Source: Porphyrobacter sp.
GTDB taxonomy: Bacteria > Pseudomonadota > Alphaproteobacteria > Sphingomonadales > Sphingomonadaceae
Length of the DNA: 38,338 bases
Assembly: GCA_027531395.1 (NCBI GenBank)
Contig: JAPZRO010000019.1
Location: 1-38,338 of the forward strand
Direction of reading: 5' to 3'
This document shows, piece by piece, positions 26,339 through 35,605 of the stretch; positions within the stretch are counted from its first letter, which is position 1, and each line of letters begins with the position of its first letter. The translations under genes and the position numbers were made by a program. Under the pieces are notes generated by a model. That model was not told where the DNA came from and did not search any database. It saw only the letters and a list, made by a program, of their open reading frames with translations.

Positions 26339-28126
26339 TTGTTCTTCGATGACCGCCTTGCCACCGTGCTGCGCCAGCGTGCCACAGGCGAGGCGGGACT
26401 GCGCACGCAATACCGGCAGTTGCTCGATCTGCTCGGCAAGGATCGCGTCCACCGCGCGGGGCCCCAGCACCAGAGCCTTGTCGCTGCCGCATGGCTGCGG
26501 ATGGACGCACTGGCCGAAGCGATCCCCGCCCTCGAGCGCGCAGGCATGATCCGCGAGGCCGGCTGGCGCTTCCGCAGCGCCGATCTCGCCGCGCATCTTG
26601 CCGATCAGGAGCCTGAAGTCGCCATCGCCGCCCTGTCGCGCGCCGATCTGACGGTGGAAGACTGGACCGCGCTGATCCCGCGCCTGCCGGTGTGCGCGCG
26701 CGGGTTCCTGCGCCTGCGCCGCGATCTGCCGGTCGATGTCGAGGCGCTGTTGGCGCGGCTGGGCGTGCATGATCGCGGTCTGCCTGCGCCCGAGAGCGCC
26801 GATAGCGAGGCAATGCCGGAAGCGCCTACCCCCGGGTCACCCGTGCGTGCCGAGCCGCGGGCACCGCGCCCCGCCCGCCCCGCTCCGCGCCGCCGCGAGC
26901 CTGCGCCAGCACCGGTCTCCCAGACCGATCGCGACGAGACCGGTCGCAGCGAAATCTCCGCACTGGTCGAACGCATCGCCCAGTTCCGCCGCGAGCGCAG
27001 CGAGAGCGCGGGTGAGACCGACCTCTCCCCGCGTCTGCCGCTCGGCGAACTGCACGAATTGCCCGAACGCCCGATCGCGGGTTTCGCCTTCGCAGCCGAC
27101 GCCGCGGGACGGATCGAATGGGCCACGCCCGAGGTCGCGGCGATGGTGATCGGCACCCGTCTGGTCAGCCCGCGCGCCGCCGAGACCACGCCCGGCGATA
27201 CCATAAGCCGTGCCTTCGCCCGCCGCCAGCCAATCACGGCCGCGCCCTTCGTGCTGTCCGGCGCCCCCGCAATCGCCGGGGAATGGACACTCGATGCCCA
27301 ACCCGGCTTCAGCCTCGAAGGCCATTTTACCGGCTATGTCGGTCGCTTCCGCCGCGCGCTGGCCGATCCCGCCCAGCCGCCTGCCGCCGAAGCGCGCGAG
27401 GCTGATCGCATCCGTCAACTGCTGCACGAGCTGCGCACCCCAGTCACCGCGGTGCAGGGCTATGCCGAGGTAATCCAGCAGCAATTGTTCGGCCCCGCGC
27501 CGCATGAATACCGTGCGCTCGCCGCCGCGATTGCCGCCGATGCCGCGCATATCCTTGCCGGCTTCGAGGAGCTCGACCGGCTCGCGCGGCTCGAAACCGG
27601 AGCGCTGGCGATCGAGCCGGGCGAAGCCGATCTTGCGGCGCTGGCGCAGCGCACGCTCGACCAGATCGCGCCGGTGCTGGAGACGCGCAACGCCGGGATC
27701 ACGCTCGATGCCGCACCCCACGCCAGCCTGCTGGTGCCTTGCGATGCCGAGGATGCCGAGGCGCTGCTGTGGCGTCTGCTGGCGAGCATCGGGGCGGCCT
27801 GCGGCGAAGGCGAAAGGCTGACGGCGCAGCTCGCGCCGGTGATCGGTCAAGGTCAGGCGCTGGCGCGGCTGTCTTGCGCCCTGCCCGCCGAGCTCGCCCG
27901 CGAAGAAGACCTGTTCGCCGCTACCGTCCGTCCGGCGCGCGGCACGATCAACGCCGGCCTGTTCGGCGCGGGCTTTGCCTTCCGCCTTGCGCGCGCAGAG
28001 GCACGCGCCGCCGGCGGCGCACTGGCGCGCGAGGGCGATGCGCTGGTGCTGACCCTGCCGCTCTTGACCGGTTCCGACACGCTGCCTAGCCCTGCTTCGG
28101 GCGGCGCGGCGACACGCACGCGCTAG
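26339..28126 (+). CDS. Histidine-kinase-like protein with degenerate catalytic domain
   Basis: 595 residues from TTG 26339, chosen because GGGAG lies seven bases before it; GTG 26294 would add 15 residues. Residues 1-150 form a helical region of unknown family, followed by a Pro/Ala/Arg linker (about 160-200) and a PAS-like segment (240-340). An intact HisKA H-box, HELRTPVTAVQGYAEV with H363, follows. In the ATPase region the N-box Asn is not recognisable (ALLWRLLASIGAACGEG) and no DxGxG box is seen; only a G2-like GLFGAGFAF remains near 540. No transmembrane helix, so cytosolic. The WalW-like gene follows after 21 bases. Confidence 0.75.
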   Translation: MFFDDRLATVLRQRATGEAGLRTQYRQLLDLLGKDRVHRAGPQHQSLVAAAWLRMDALAEAIPALERAGMIREAGWRFRSADLAAHLADQEPEVAIAALSRADLTVEDWTALIPRLPVCARGFLRLRRDLPVDVEALLARLGVHDRGLPAPESADSEAMPEAPTPGSPVRAEPRAPRPARPAPRRREPAPAPVSQTDRDETGRSEISALVERIAQFRRERSESAGETDLSPRLPLGELHELPERPIAGFAFAADAAGRIEWATPEVAAMVIGTRLVSPRAAETTPGDTISRAFARRQPITAAPFVLSGAPAIAGEWTLDAQPGFSLEGHFTGYVGRFRRALADPAQPPAAEAREADRIRQLLHELRTPVTAVQGYAEVIQQQLFGPAPHEYRALAAAIAADAAHILAGFEELDRLARLETGALAIEPGEADLAALAQRTLDQIAPVLETRNAGITLDAAPHASLLVPCDAEDAEALLWRLLASIGAACGEGERLTAQLAPVIGQGQALARLSCALPAELAREEDLFAATVRPARGTINAGLFGAGFAFRLARAEARAAGGALAREGDALVLTLPLLTGSDTLPSPASGGAATRTR

Positions 28127-28147
28127 GGGACACGGGGGAACAGGCAC

Positions 28148-29149
28148 ATGGCGATGGAATCGATGCTGGTGCCCCCGCCAGCCAGCGCCGCCGCGCAGCT
28201 GGCGCCCGGCTTCGGCCAGCGCGTGCTGCTGACCGTCGATACCGAGGAGGAGTTCGACTGGGGCGCGCCCTTCCGGCGTGACGGCTACGGCCTCAGCCAT
28301 GTCGCGGCGATCCCGCGCTTCCAGAGCTTCTGCGAGGCAATCGGCGCGCACCCCGTCTATCTGGTCGACTGGCCGATCGTCACCGATCCGCGCGCGGTTG
28401 AGATCATCGGCGATGCGGTGAAGCGCGGCACTGCCGAGGTCGGGGTGCAGCTCCACCCCTGGGTCAACCCTCCGTTCGAGGAGGAGGTCACCCGCTTCAA
28501 TTCCTTCGCCGGCAATCTCCCGCCCGCGCTCGAAGCCGCCAAGTTCATGGGGCTGAGGGATGCGATCGAGGCCGCTTTCGGCAGCGCACCGCTGATCTAT
28601 CGCGCCGGGCGCTACGGGCTTGGACCCCACACCGCCGATCTGCTCAAGGCGGCGGGCATCCGCATCGACACCTCGGTGCGCTCGCTTTTCGACTACAGCG
28701 GCGAAGGCGGGCCTGACTATTCGCACCACCCGCTCGCGCCCTACTGGGTCGACGCGGAGCGCGCGCTGCTGGAACTGCCGGTTACCAGCGTCCACTGGGG
28801 TCTGCTGCGCAATCTCGGAGTGCCGCTGCAACGGCTGGGCGCGCGCATTCCGCACGCGCTCGGGGCGCTGTCGCGGCTGGCCCTGCTCGAACGCATCGCG
28901 CTGACGCCCGAAGGGGTCTCGGCCGAGGAAGCCATCCGCGGCATCGATATCGCGCTCGACAGCGGCCTGCCGGTGCTGGTGCTGTCGTTCCACAGCCCTA
29001 CGCTGGCCCCAGGCCTGACACCCTATGCTGCCGACGAAGCCGCGGTCGAAGCGCTCTATGCATGGCTCGCCAGCATTTACGCCGACCTTGCCCGACGCGG
29101 GGTGCGCAGTTGCACTGTCAGCGAGATCGTCGCCGCGAGCGTCGGTTAG
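28148..29149 (+). CDS. WalW-like polysaccharide deacetylase-family protein
   Basis: 333 residues with a NodB-like deacetylase fold, of the type often annotated WalW in sphingomonads. The first motif is LLTVDTEEEFDWG (D31), the metal-site-like VQLHPWVNPP has H103, YRAGRYGLG has R152, and a late LSFHSPTL adds another His. No signal peptide is obvious, so cytosolic action on a sugar precursor is possible. The N-terminus has three nearby ATGs (28148, 28154, 28163); GGGGGA favours the first. Likely co-transcribed with the kinase-like gene. Confidence 0.78.
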   Translation: MAMESMLVPPPASAAAQLAPGFGQRVLLTVDTEEEFDWGAPFRRDGYGLSHVAAIPRFQSFCEAIGAHPVYLVDWPIVTDPRAVEIIGDAVKRGTAEVGVQLHPWVNPPFEEEVTRFNSFAGNLPPALEAAKFMGLRDAIEAAFGSAPLIYRAGRYGLGPHTADLLKAAGIRIDTSVRSLFDYSGEGGPDYSHHPLAPYWVDAERALLELPVTSVHWGLLRNLGVPLQRLGARIPHALGALSRLALLERIALTPEGVSAEEAIRGIDIALDSGLPVLVLSFHSPTLAPGLTPYAADEAAVEALYAWLASIYADLARRGVRSCTVSEIVAASVG

Positions 29150-29229
29150 GCACCGCTTTGCCCGCTTGTCTCGCTCCTTGCGCCGGAGTAGGGGCTGGCA
29201 TTCGCCCTGTCTCCGGTTCCCAGTCATCT

Positions 29230-29302
29230 GGGCCTGTAGCTCAGCGGTTAGAGCTGGCCGCTCATAACGGCTAGGTCGCGGGTTCGAATCCTGCCGGGCC
29301 CA
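29230..29302 (+). tRNA. tRNA-Ile2 (anticodon CAT, lysidine-modified)
   Basis: 73 bases fold as a cloverleaf: acceptor GGGCCTG / CGGGCCC, D-arm with AGCTCAGCGGTTAGAGC, anticodon loop CTCATAA, T-arm GCGGG-TTCGAAT-CCTGC. The CAT anticodon would suggest Met, but the D-arm, CTCATAA loop and GGTCGC variable region match E. coli tRNA-Ile2, whose C34 becomes lysidine through TilS. CCA is not fully encoded (discriminator A, then CC and G). Confidence 0.88.
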
Positions 29303-29325
29303 CCGGGCCGGGGGCGAGCGGGCGT

Positions 29326-29402
<77 letters not shown>

Positions 29403-29429
29403 CTTTTCCGGCCCGCAGCCGGGCAAGCA

Positions 29430-30845
29430 TCACTTCTGCATGATCGCCGGAGCCGCCGGAACCGGGGTGCCGGTCAGGATCGCGGTGTCCTCGTTCGCAA
29501 GGATGCCGACAACCTGCGTCCACACCGCGACATTCTGGCGCAGCTGGGCGATGTCGATCTTGTCGAGCGTGTCGTCGGGCGTGTGGTGCAAGTCGAAATA
29601 GCGGGTGCCGTCCTGCTGGAGATCGACCAGTGCGCCCTTCTGGTCGCGCACGATGTTGAGGTCCGCGCCGCCGGTGGCGACGTCGCTGCCCGCCGAAACG
29701 CCGAAGCGCGCGACGGCGGCAGCGATCTTCTTGTGCAGCGCGGGGTTGGTCTCGCGGAAATTGCTGTCGAACCGCCAGATGCGGTCCGCGCCGAAATCGC
29801 TCTCGATGCCGACCGCGATCGGCTCGTTGATGTGGGCCGCGCTATAGGCCTTGCTGCCCCACAGCCCTGTTTCCTCGGCACCGGCCAGCAGCACGCGGAT
29901 GGTGCGTAGCGGACGACCGCTGCTGGCGGCATGGCGCGCGGCCGCGATGATGATGCCGCAGCCTGCGCCATCATCGAACGCGCCGGGCGCATTCCACCAG
30001 CTGTCGATGTGGCAGGCCAGCAGCACCGGGGGGAGCGACGGATTGCGACCGACGATCTCGCCCACCACGTTGCCGCTTTCGGTCTGACCGATCTGGCGCG
30101 GGTTCATCTCCAGCTTCAGCGTCACCGGGCGGCCCTTGGCGCGCGCGAACATGCGTTCGAGGTTCTCGGCATCGGGCAGGCTCAGTGCGCCAGCCGGGAT
30201 GGCCGCGACCCCTTCGGGGAAACTGGTGCCGCCGGTGTGCGGGTTGCGGTGATGATCGGTACCGACCGACTTGATCACGGTCGCGACCGCGCCCTTGCTC
30301 GCCGCGATCCCCGCGCCGACCCAGCGCGCAGGACCGGCAAAGCCGTAGTGCGAGCCGTCCTGCGCGGGGCGCATCTGGTGGCTGATATAGGCGATCTTGC
30401 CCGTGAGGCTCCCTGCCGGCGCAGCGCGCAATTCGTCGACCGTGCGGAAGAACACCACCTCGGCCTCGATCCCGCCCGCCGGGGTGGCTGCGGAATTGCC
30501 GAGCGGCAGCACCGCCAGATCCTGCGCAAAGGGACCCGTGACGCGGGCGCGGGCGATGTCGCCGGGCACCCAGGTGTCCATCATGAAGGGCTCGATCGCG
30601 ACGTTCTCGAACCCGTATTGCTTGAGCCATTCGACGGCCCATGCCCGTGCGCGAGCCTCTGCCTCGGTCCCGGCCTGACGCGGGCCCACCTCGGTGGTCA
30701 GCCCCTCGACGAAGGCATAGGCATAATCGTCATGCGCCAGCGCCTGCTCGGCGCGCTGTTCAAGCGTAAGCGGCGACGGCGGAACATTGGCGGCGGTGGG
30801 GACAGCGAGCGAAAGGGCAAGCAGCGCGACAAGGGTCTTGGTCAT
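29430..30845 (-). CDS. Exported M28-family metallopeptidase
   Basis: 471 residues with a Sec signal peptide (TKTLVALLALSLAVPTAA, cleavage near 20). A PA-like insert spans about 120-245, followed by the M28 two-zinc core: H279/D281 in HIDSWW, D291 in FDDGAG, E324-E325 in AGAEETG, D350 and H420 in LHHTPDD. The family includes aminopeptidases and carboxypeptidases, and glutamate carboxypeptidase-like enzymes. Likely periplasmic or secreted. Start MTKTL at 30845 was preferred to 30869. It converges on the tRNA pair. Confidence 0.9.
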   Translation of the reverse strand: MTKTLVALLALSLAVPTAANVPPSPLTLEQRAEQALAHDDYAYAFVEGLTTEVGPRQAGTEAEARARAWAVEWLKQYGFENVAIEPFMMDTWVPGDIARARVTGPFAQDLAVLPLGNSAATPAGGIEAEVVFFRTVDELRAAPAGSLTGKIAYISHQMRPAQDGSHYGFAGPARWVGAGIAASKGAVATVIKSVGTDHHRNPHTGGTSFPEGVAAIPAGALSLPDAENLERMFARAKGRPVTLKLEMNPRQIGQTESGNVVGEIVGRNPSLPPVLLACHIDSWWNAPGAFDDGAGCGIIIAAARHAASSGRPLRTIRVLLAGAEETGLWGSKAYSAAHINEPIAVGIESDFGADRIWRFDSNFRETNPALHKKIAAAVARFGVSAGSDVATGGADLNIVRDQKGALVDLQQDGTRYFDLHHTPDDTLDKIDIAQLRQNVAVWTQVVGILANEDTAILTGTPVPAAPAIMQK

Positions 30846-30890
30846 GAGGGCTCCTTTGGCTTGCCTCATATGCCGGGATATCCGCCAGCG

Positions 30891-33704
30891 CTACTCCCGC
30901 TTGAGCGCGAAGCGATCATTGACGATGGCCTCGTCCCCGTTCGAGATCACCGTGAACGGCGCCCAGGCCGAGGGGTGCGACCAGTGCGCTTGCCACCCTG
31001 CGAGTGCCCCGCCGCCCTCTGCCCGTCCCTGGCGCAACGAGATCATTGCGCGCTGCAGCGCACGGCCGGGGCTGATCCCGGGCCGATCCCGCGCGGTAGC
31101 GAGAGTGAGCGTGGTAAGCATCGGGGTGACATCGTCATAGACCGGCCAATGGCTCGCCAGCACCTGCAGCGCGCCTGCGCGCAGGAAGGCGGCGGCGAGG
31201 CCCGAGAGGCTCTCACCCCCGCCCGCGCCTGCCGCCGTGTTGCAGGCAGACAGGATCACCCAGTCGGCGCGCAACCGCAGCGTGAGCACTTCGCTGGCGG
31301 TGAGCAAGCCATCATCGGCGCGCGTGGCGACCTGCGGCGGGGTCAGCACCAGTGCCGATTCCGCCAGCCCACCCCGGTTCTGGCGCGGTAAAAGGCCGTG
31401 CGTGGCCATCAGGACGAGCCGCGCCTCCTGCAACTCGGCGCTGGCCTTGACCGCGGCCTCGCTTGCCTCGGGTCCGATCAGCGCCTTCGTACGCGGCGGG
31501 GCGAGCGCGGCTACCAGGCTGTCATATTCCGCCCGGGTGCCCGGCAGGGGCTTCAGCCGCCGGATCGCCGAGAGATCGGCCAGCACCTCGTCGCGCATTG
31601 GCGCAAAAAGCGAGGCGCTGCTCAGCTTGCCCGGACTGTCGCTGCCGGAAAAGGCCGGGCTGGCCACCGCGAACAGCATATCCTCGTTGGGGTTGCGCAA
31701 CGTCTTGAACCGGTTGGGGCGAAACGCGTTGAACGACGGCAGGGTGGTGAAGGCATAGCGATCGCCCAGCCAAGGCGCCTTGCGCATCGCGGTGTAATCG
31801 GCCCAGTCCTCTCCCCGCCTGGGCCTTGCGGTGACCAGCAGGTGCAGCGGCAGGGTGCCCATCGCTCCCTTGGCCACCACAAACACGTCCGCACCTTCGC
31901 CCAGCACCGGCTCGACGGGGCGGATCAACCAATCATAGAGCTGCCATGCTGCCTCGCGATCAAACGCCATTTGCCCCGCCTCTTCCAGAGGCGAAACTGC
32001 GACCGCTTCGAGTGCGCGGATCGCGGCCGCACTGCACCCATCATCATTGAGCTGGCAGCGCAGCCGCTCGACCAGCGGCTGGATCAGGGCCTCGCCGCCC
32101 TTGAGCCGGTGCCAGGCGAAATCCCGTCCTTCACGCCGCCCCTGAGCGAAGACATGGATGTCCCCGTCGGCCGGGACGATCATCAGGAAGTCCTCGCCCT
32201 TGCCCTTGGCATAGGACTGGCGCAGCGCCAGGAACCAGGGATTGAGCGCGGCCCAGCGCGGCTGGCCGGTGACGGGGCCATCGAGCAGTGCGCCCGCAGC
32301 TTCCTCCAATGGGGCCAGTCGCGGCCACAGCGAGGCCAGCTCGGCCAACACGCCGGCCGCCTCGAGATCATCGCTCGCCATGGCATAGCGGCGCAGCAGC
32401 CGGTCCTGTTCCCGGCGCAGGGCATCGAACCGCTCGAGGTTGGCGCGCTGCTGTGGCGAGTCCGTCTGGCGCAAGGCGTTGGAGAACACCGCGTCATCCT
32501 CGGCCCCGTCGACGTTGAGCGACTGGGCCTGCTCGAATGCGAGCGCGGCCAGTTGGGGAACGTCGGGGGCGAAGGGACGCGCGATGACATCGGGCATGCC
32601 GCGCGCTTCCCAAAGGTCGCGGTAGAGCGTGAGGATCGCGGCGCGCCGGGCCGGGTCGGTGTCGTCGAAATCTAGCTTATGGTCGTCGGTGAACCAGCTG
32701 CCTTTGACGAGCGGGCCCGCGCCCGGCACCGGTTTCAGCGGGAACAGCTCCGTCAGGGGCGTGCCGCGCGCCCGATTGATCGCCGCGTCCAGCCCCGGCA
32801 GGCCGAGATCGAGCGTGCCGATTGGCCAGGCCCGGCGCTCACCCGGTGCATAGGCCGCGGCATAGGCGTGATCGAGCGCGGCTCTGGCCTCTAGAAGGTC
32901 GCCTTGCTGCAATCGGATGCGGGCGATTTCGCGCCAGGCCAAGACGGCGTAGCGGCGCATATGGAGGCCGTCGCCCGCACTCAGCCGGGCGAGGATCGGC
33001 CAGATATTCGCCGCAGCGCCGCGATCATGCTGGCCGAGAAAGCACCATACCAGCGCCCGAGTCTCCATCATGGCTGCATCATCGCCCGCCGGATCGCTCA
33101 GCGCGCGCACCCAGGCAGCAAGGCTGGCGAGTGCAGCCGCATCCGCCGGCGCGTCAGAGCCCGCGCCCGCATCAGGCGCAGGAAGGGCCTGCGCGATCTG
33201 CCGCAAGGCCTCGGCGCGCAGCCGTGCTTGCGATGACTGGAACCGGTCGGCATGGCGCTCCAGCAGCGCCAGCGTCGCCGCGCGCTGGCCTTGTTCGACA
33301 AGCAGGCCCGCCGCCTCAAGCACCAGCCACGGCAAGGCCGGATCGTCCGCCTTCTCCAGCTGCGCCAGATCTAGCAGCACCCTGCGCGTCAAATCCTCGC
33401 TCGTATTCCCCTGCGCCCGTTCAAGCCGGATCCGACATAGGGCGGTCGTGCCGGACGAACCCGCCGGACTTTCTTCCATCCGGTCATCGAGGAAGACCGC
33501 CTGCCATTCGAGCTGGCTGGAAAGCTCCGTCATTGCCGCCAGATCGCTGCGGTCCTGCGGCAGGCAATCGCCCAGTCCAGCCGCTGCCATCGCCCGATCG
33601 CCCAGCACTACCGGCTGCGCGGCCACCCCTGGCGCGATCGGGGCACTCGCCTGCGCCGGCCAGGGCATGGCCAGCACACCAAGCGAGAACAACAGCAGCC
33701 GCAT
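30891..33704 (-). CDS. Exported CHAT-domain protein with helical repeats
   Basis: 937 residues. The N-terminus (RLLLFSLGVLAMPWPAQAS) is a signal peptide, then about 550 residues of Ala/Leu-rich helices that look like TPR-type repeats. The C-terminal CHAT (caspase-like) protease domain has the catalytic pair H769 (MATHG) and C821 (LSACNTA) and the block LAAAFLRAGALQVLASHWPV. Both catalytic residues are present, so activity is plausible. CHAT proteases act in separase, TPR-CHAT/gasdermin and other pathways; an exported form suggests a periplasmic target. It reads toward the M28 peptidase after a 45-base gap; co-transcription is likely. Confidence 0.85.
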   Translation of the reverse strand: MRLLLFSLGVLAMPWPAQASAPIAPGVAAQPVVLGDRAMAAAGLGDCLPQDRSDLAAMTELSSQLEWQAVFLDDRMEESPAGSSGTTALCRIRLERAQGNTSEDLTRRVLLDLAQLEKADDPALPWLVLEAAGLLVEQGQRAATLALLERHADRFQSSQARLRAEALRQIAQALPAPDAGAGSDAPADAAALASLAAWVRALSDPAGDDAAMMETRALVWCFLGQHDRGAAANIWPILARLSAGDGLHMRRYAVLAWREIARIRLQQGDLLEARAALDHAYAAAYAPGERRAWPIGTLDLGLPGLDAAINRARGTPLTELFPLKPVPGAGPLVKGSWFTDDHKLDFDDTDPARRAAILTLYRDLWEARGMPDVIARPFAPDVPQLAALAFEQAQSLNVDGAEDDAVFSNALRQTDSPQQRANLERFDALRREQDRLLRRYAMASDDLEAAGVLAELASLWPRLAPLEEAAGALLDGPVTGQPRWAALNPWFLALRQSYAKGKGEDFLMIVPADGDIHVFAQGRREGRDFAWHRLKGGEALIQPLVERLRCQLNDDGCSAAAIRALEAVAVSPLEEAGQMAFDREAAWQLYDWLIRPVEPVLGEGADVFVVAKGAMGTLPLHLLVTARPRRGEDWADYTAMRKAPWLGDRYAFTTLPSFNAFRPNRFKTLRNPNEDMLFAVASPAFSGSDSPGKLSSASLFAPMRDEVLADLSAIRRLKPLPGTRAEYDSLVAALAPPRTKALIGPEASEAAVKASAELQEARLVLMATHGLLPRQNRGGLAESALVLTPPQVATRADDGLLTASEVLTLRLRADWVILSACNTAAGAGGGESLSGLAAAFLRAGALQVLASHWPVYDDVTPMLTTLTLATARDRPGISPGRALQRAMISLRQGRAEGGGALAGWQAHWSHPSAWAPFTVISNGDEAIVNDRFALKRE

Positions 33705-33742
33705 CGCCGGAGTGCTATCGCGCGATCTGGTCCAAGTCCAGC

Positions 33743-33771
33743 TTGCCCCCCAGCCTTCGACCCCCTATCTG
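33743..33771 (+). promoter_or_regulatory. Candidate sigma-70 promoter of ettA
   Basis: TTGCCC and TATCTG separated by 17 bases in the 115-base divergent gap, about 49 bases upstream of the ettA ATG. The hexamers are imperfect. Confidence 0.35.
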
Positions 33772-33819
33772 CGCACCCAAACTCCTACCCCAATTCCAAG
33801 ATCCCGAAGGACACATCCG

Positions 33820-35493
33820 ATGGCCGCCCAATACGCCTATGTCATGAAGGGCATGACCAAGACTTTCCCCGGCGCGCAGAAGCCGGTGCTGAACAACATC
33901 TCGCTCCAGTTCTACCAAGGCGCGAAGATCGGCATCGTCGGCCCCAACGGCGCGGGCAAATCGACCCTGATCAAGATCATGGCGGGGATCGACAAGGACT
34001 TCACCGGCGAAGCCTGGCCGGGCGAGAACATCACCGTCGGCTATCTCGAACAGGAGCCCGAGCTCGACCCGACCAAGACCGTGCTCGAAAACGTGCGCGA
34101 AGGCGCCAAGGAAACCGCCGATCTCGTCGCGCGCTTCAACGAAGTCTCGGCGCTGATGTGCGAGCCTGACGCCGATTTCGACACGCTCGGCGCGGAGATG
34201 GGCGAACTGCAGGACAAGATCGACGCGGTCGACGGCTGGACGCTCGACAACCAGCTCGAAGTGGCGATGGAAGCCCTGCGCTGCCCGCCGGGCGACTGGC
34301 CGGTCAAGGACCTGTCGGGCGGCGAGAAGCGCCGCGTCGCGCTTACCCGCCTGCTCATCCAGAAGCCTTCGATCCTGCTGCTGGACGAGCCGACCAACCA
34401 CCTTGATGCCGAGAGCGTGCAGTGGCTCGAAAACCACCTCAAGGAATATGCCGGCGCGGTGCTGATGATCACCCACGACCGCTACTTCCTCGATAATGTG
34501 GTCGAGTGGATCCTCGAACTCGATCGCGGCTCCTACTACCCTTACGAGGGCAATTATTCGACCTATCTCGAAAAGAAGGCCAAGCGTCTGGAGCAGGAAA
34601 GCCGCGAGGAATCCGGCAAGCAGAAGGCGCTCCAGCGCGAGCTCGAGTGGATCCGGCAGACCCCGGCCGCGCGCCAGACCAAGTCCAAGGCGCGTATCCG
34701 CAAGTTCGAAGAACTGCAGAACAGCCAGGACAACCGTCAGGTCGGCAAGGCCCAGATCGTCATCCAGGTGCCCGAGCGTCTGGGCGGCAAGGTGATCGAG
34801 GCCAAGAACATCTCCAAGGCCTATGGCGACAAGCTGCTGTTCGAGAACCTCTCCTTCATGCTGCCCCCGGGCGGCATCGTCGGGGTGATCGGGCCGAACG
34901 GCGCTGGCAAATCGACCCTGTTCAAGATCCTCACCGGCAAGGAGCAGCCCGACAGCGGCACGATCGAGATCGGCTCGACCGTGCGTCTCGGCTATGTCGA
35001 CCAGAGCCGAGACCATCTCGATCCGACCAAGAACGTCTGGGAGGAAATCTCGGACGGGCTCGATTACATGAAGGTCAACGGGCAGGACATGAGCACGCGT
35101 GCATATGTCGGCGCGTTCAACTTCAAGGGCGCGGACCAGCAGAAGAACGTCGGCAAGCTGTCGGGCGGTGAACGCAACCGCGTGCACATGGCCAAGATGC
35201 TGAAACAGGGCGGCAACGTGCTGCTGCTCGACGAGCCGACCAACGATCTCGACGTCGAGACGCTGGCCGCGCTGGAAGACGCGATCGAGAACTTCGCGGG
35301 CTGCGCCGTGGTCATCAGCCACGACCGCTTCTTCCTCGATCGTCTGGCGACCCACATCCTCGCCTTCGAAGGCAACAGCCATGTCGAATGGTTCGAAGGC
35401 AACTTCGAGGCTTACGAGGAAGACAAGCGTCGCCGTCTGGGCGATGCGGCCGATCGCCCGACGCGCCTCGCCTACAAGAAGCTGACGCGATAA
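33820..35493 (+). CDS. ettA: Energy-dependent translational throttle protein EttA (ABC-F)
   Basis: A soluble ABC-F ATPase that binds the ribosomal E site and gates the first elongation steps by ATP/ADP ratio (known for E. coli EttA). 557 residues from MAAQYAYVMKGMTKTFPG with AAGGA upstream; long in-frame sequence upstream is the CHAT gene's shadow. Two nucleotide-binding domains: Walker A GPNGAGKST at 41-49 and again in the second half, signatures LSGGEKRR and LSGGERNR, Walker B LLLDEPTN in both, and the charged linker between. Length and arm pattern match EttA rather than Uup. Confidence 0.96.
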   Translation: MAAQYAYVMKGMTKTFPGAQKPVLNNISLQFYQGAKIGIVGPNGAGKSTLIKIMAGIDKDFTGEAWPGENITVGYLEQEPELDPTKTVLENVREGAKETADLVARFNEVSALMCEPDADFDTLGAEMGELQDKIDAVDGWTLDNQLEVAMEALRCPPGDWPVKDLSGGEKRRVALTRLLIQKPSILLLDEPTNHLDAESVQWLENHLKEYAGAVLMITHDRYFLDNVVEWILELDRGSYYPYEGNYSTYLEKKAKRLEQESREESGKQKALQRELEWIRQTPAARQTKSKARIRKFEELQNSQDNRQVGKAQIVIQVPERLGGKVIEAKNISKAYGDKLLFENLSFMLPPGGIVGVIGPNGAGKSTLFKILTGKEQPDSGTIEIGSTVRLGYVDQSRDHLDPTKNVWEEISDGLDYMKVNGQDMSTRAYVGAFNFKGADQQKNVGKLSGGERNRVHMAKMLKQGGNVLLLDEPTNDLDVETLAALEDAIENFAGCAVVISHDRFFLDRLATHILAFEGNSHVEWFEGNFEAYEEDKRRRLGDAADRPTRLAYKKLTR

Positions 35494-35503
35494 ATGGCGG
35501 GAA

Positions 35504-35531
35504 CGGCGGGCGTTTTTGACGGCGCCCGCCG
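35504..35531 (+). terminator. Hairpin after ettA
   Basis: CGGCGGGCG and CGCCCGCCG form a perfect 9-bp stem with a 10-base loop, 10 bases beyond the ettA stop. The T-rich part (TTTTT) lies in the loop, and only CTGCTTT follows, so termination may be partial. Confidence 0.6.
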
Positions 35532-35605
35532 CTGCTTTACGGTCTCTTAACCAGAGCTACGTCACTCTCCCTAGCGATAACAGGGTCGCAAGGGGCAATA
35601 GGGGC

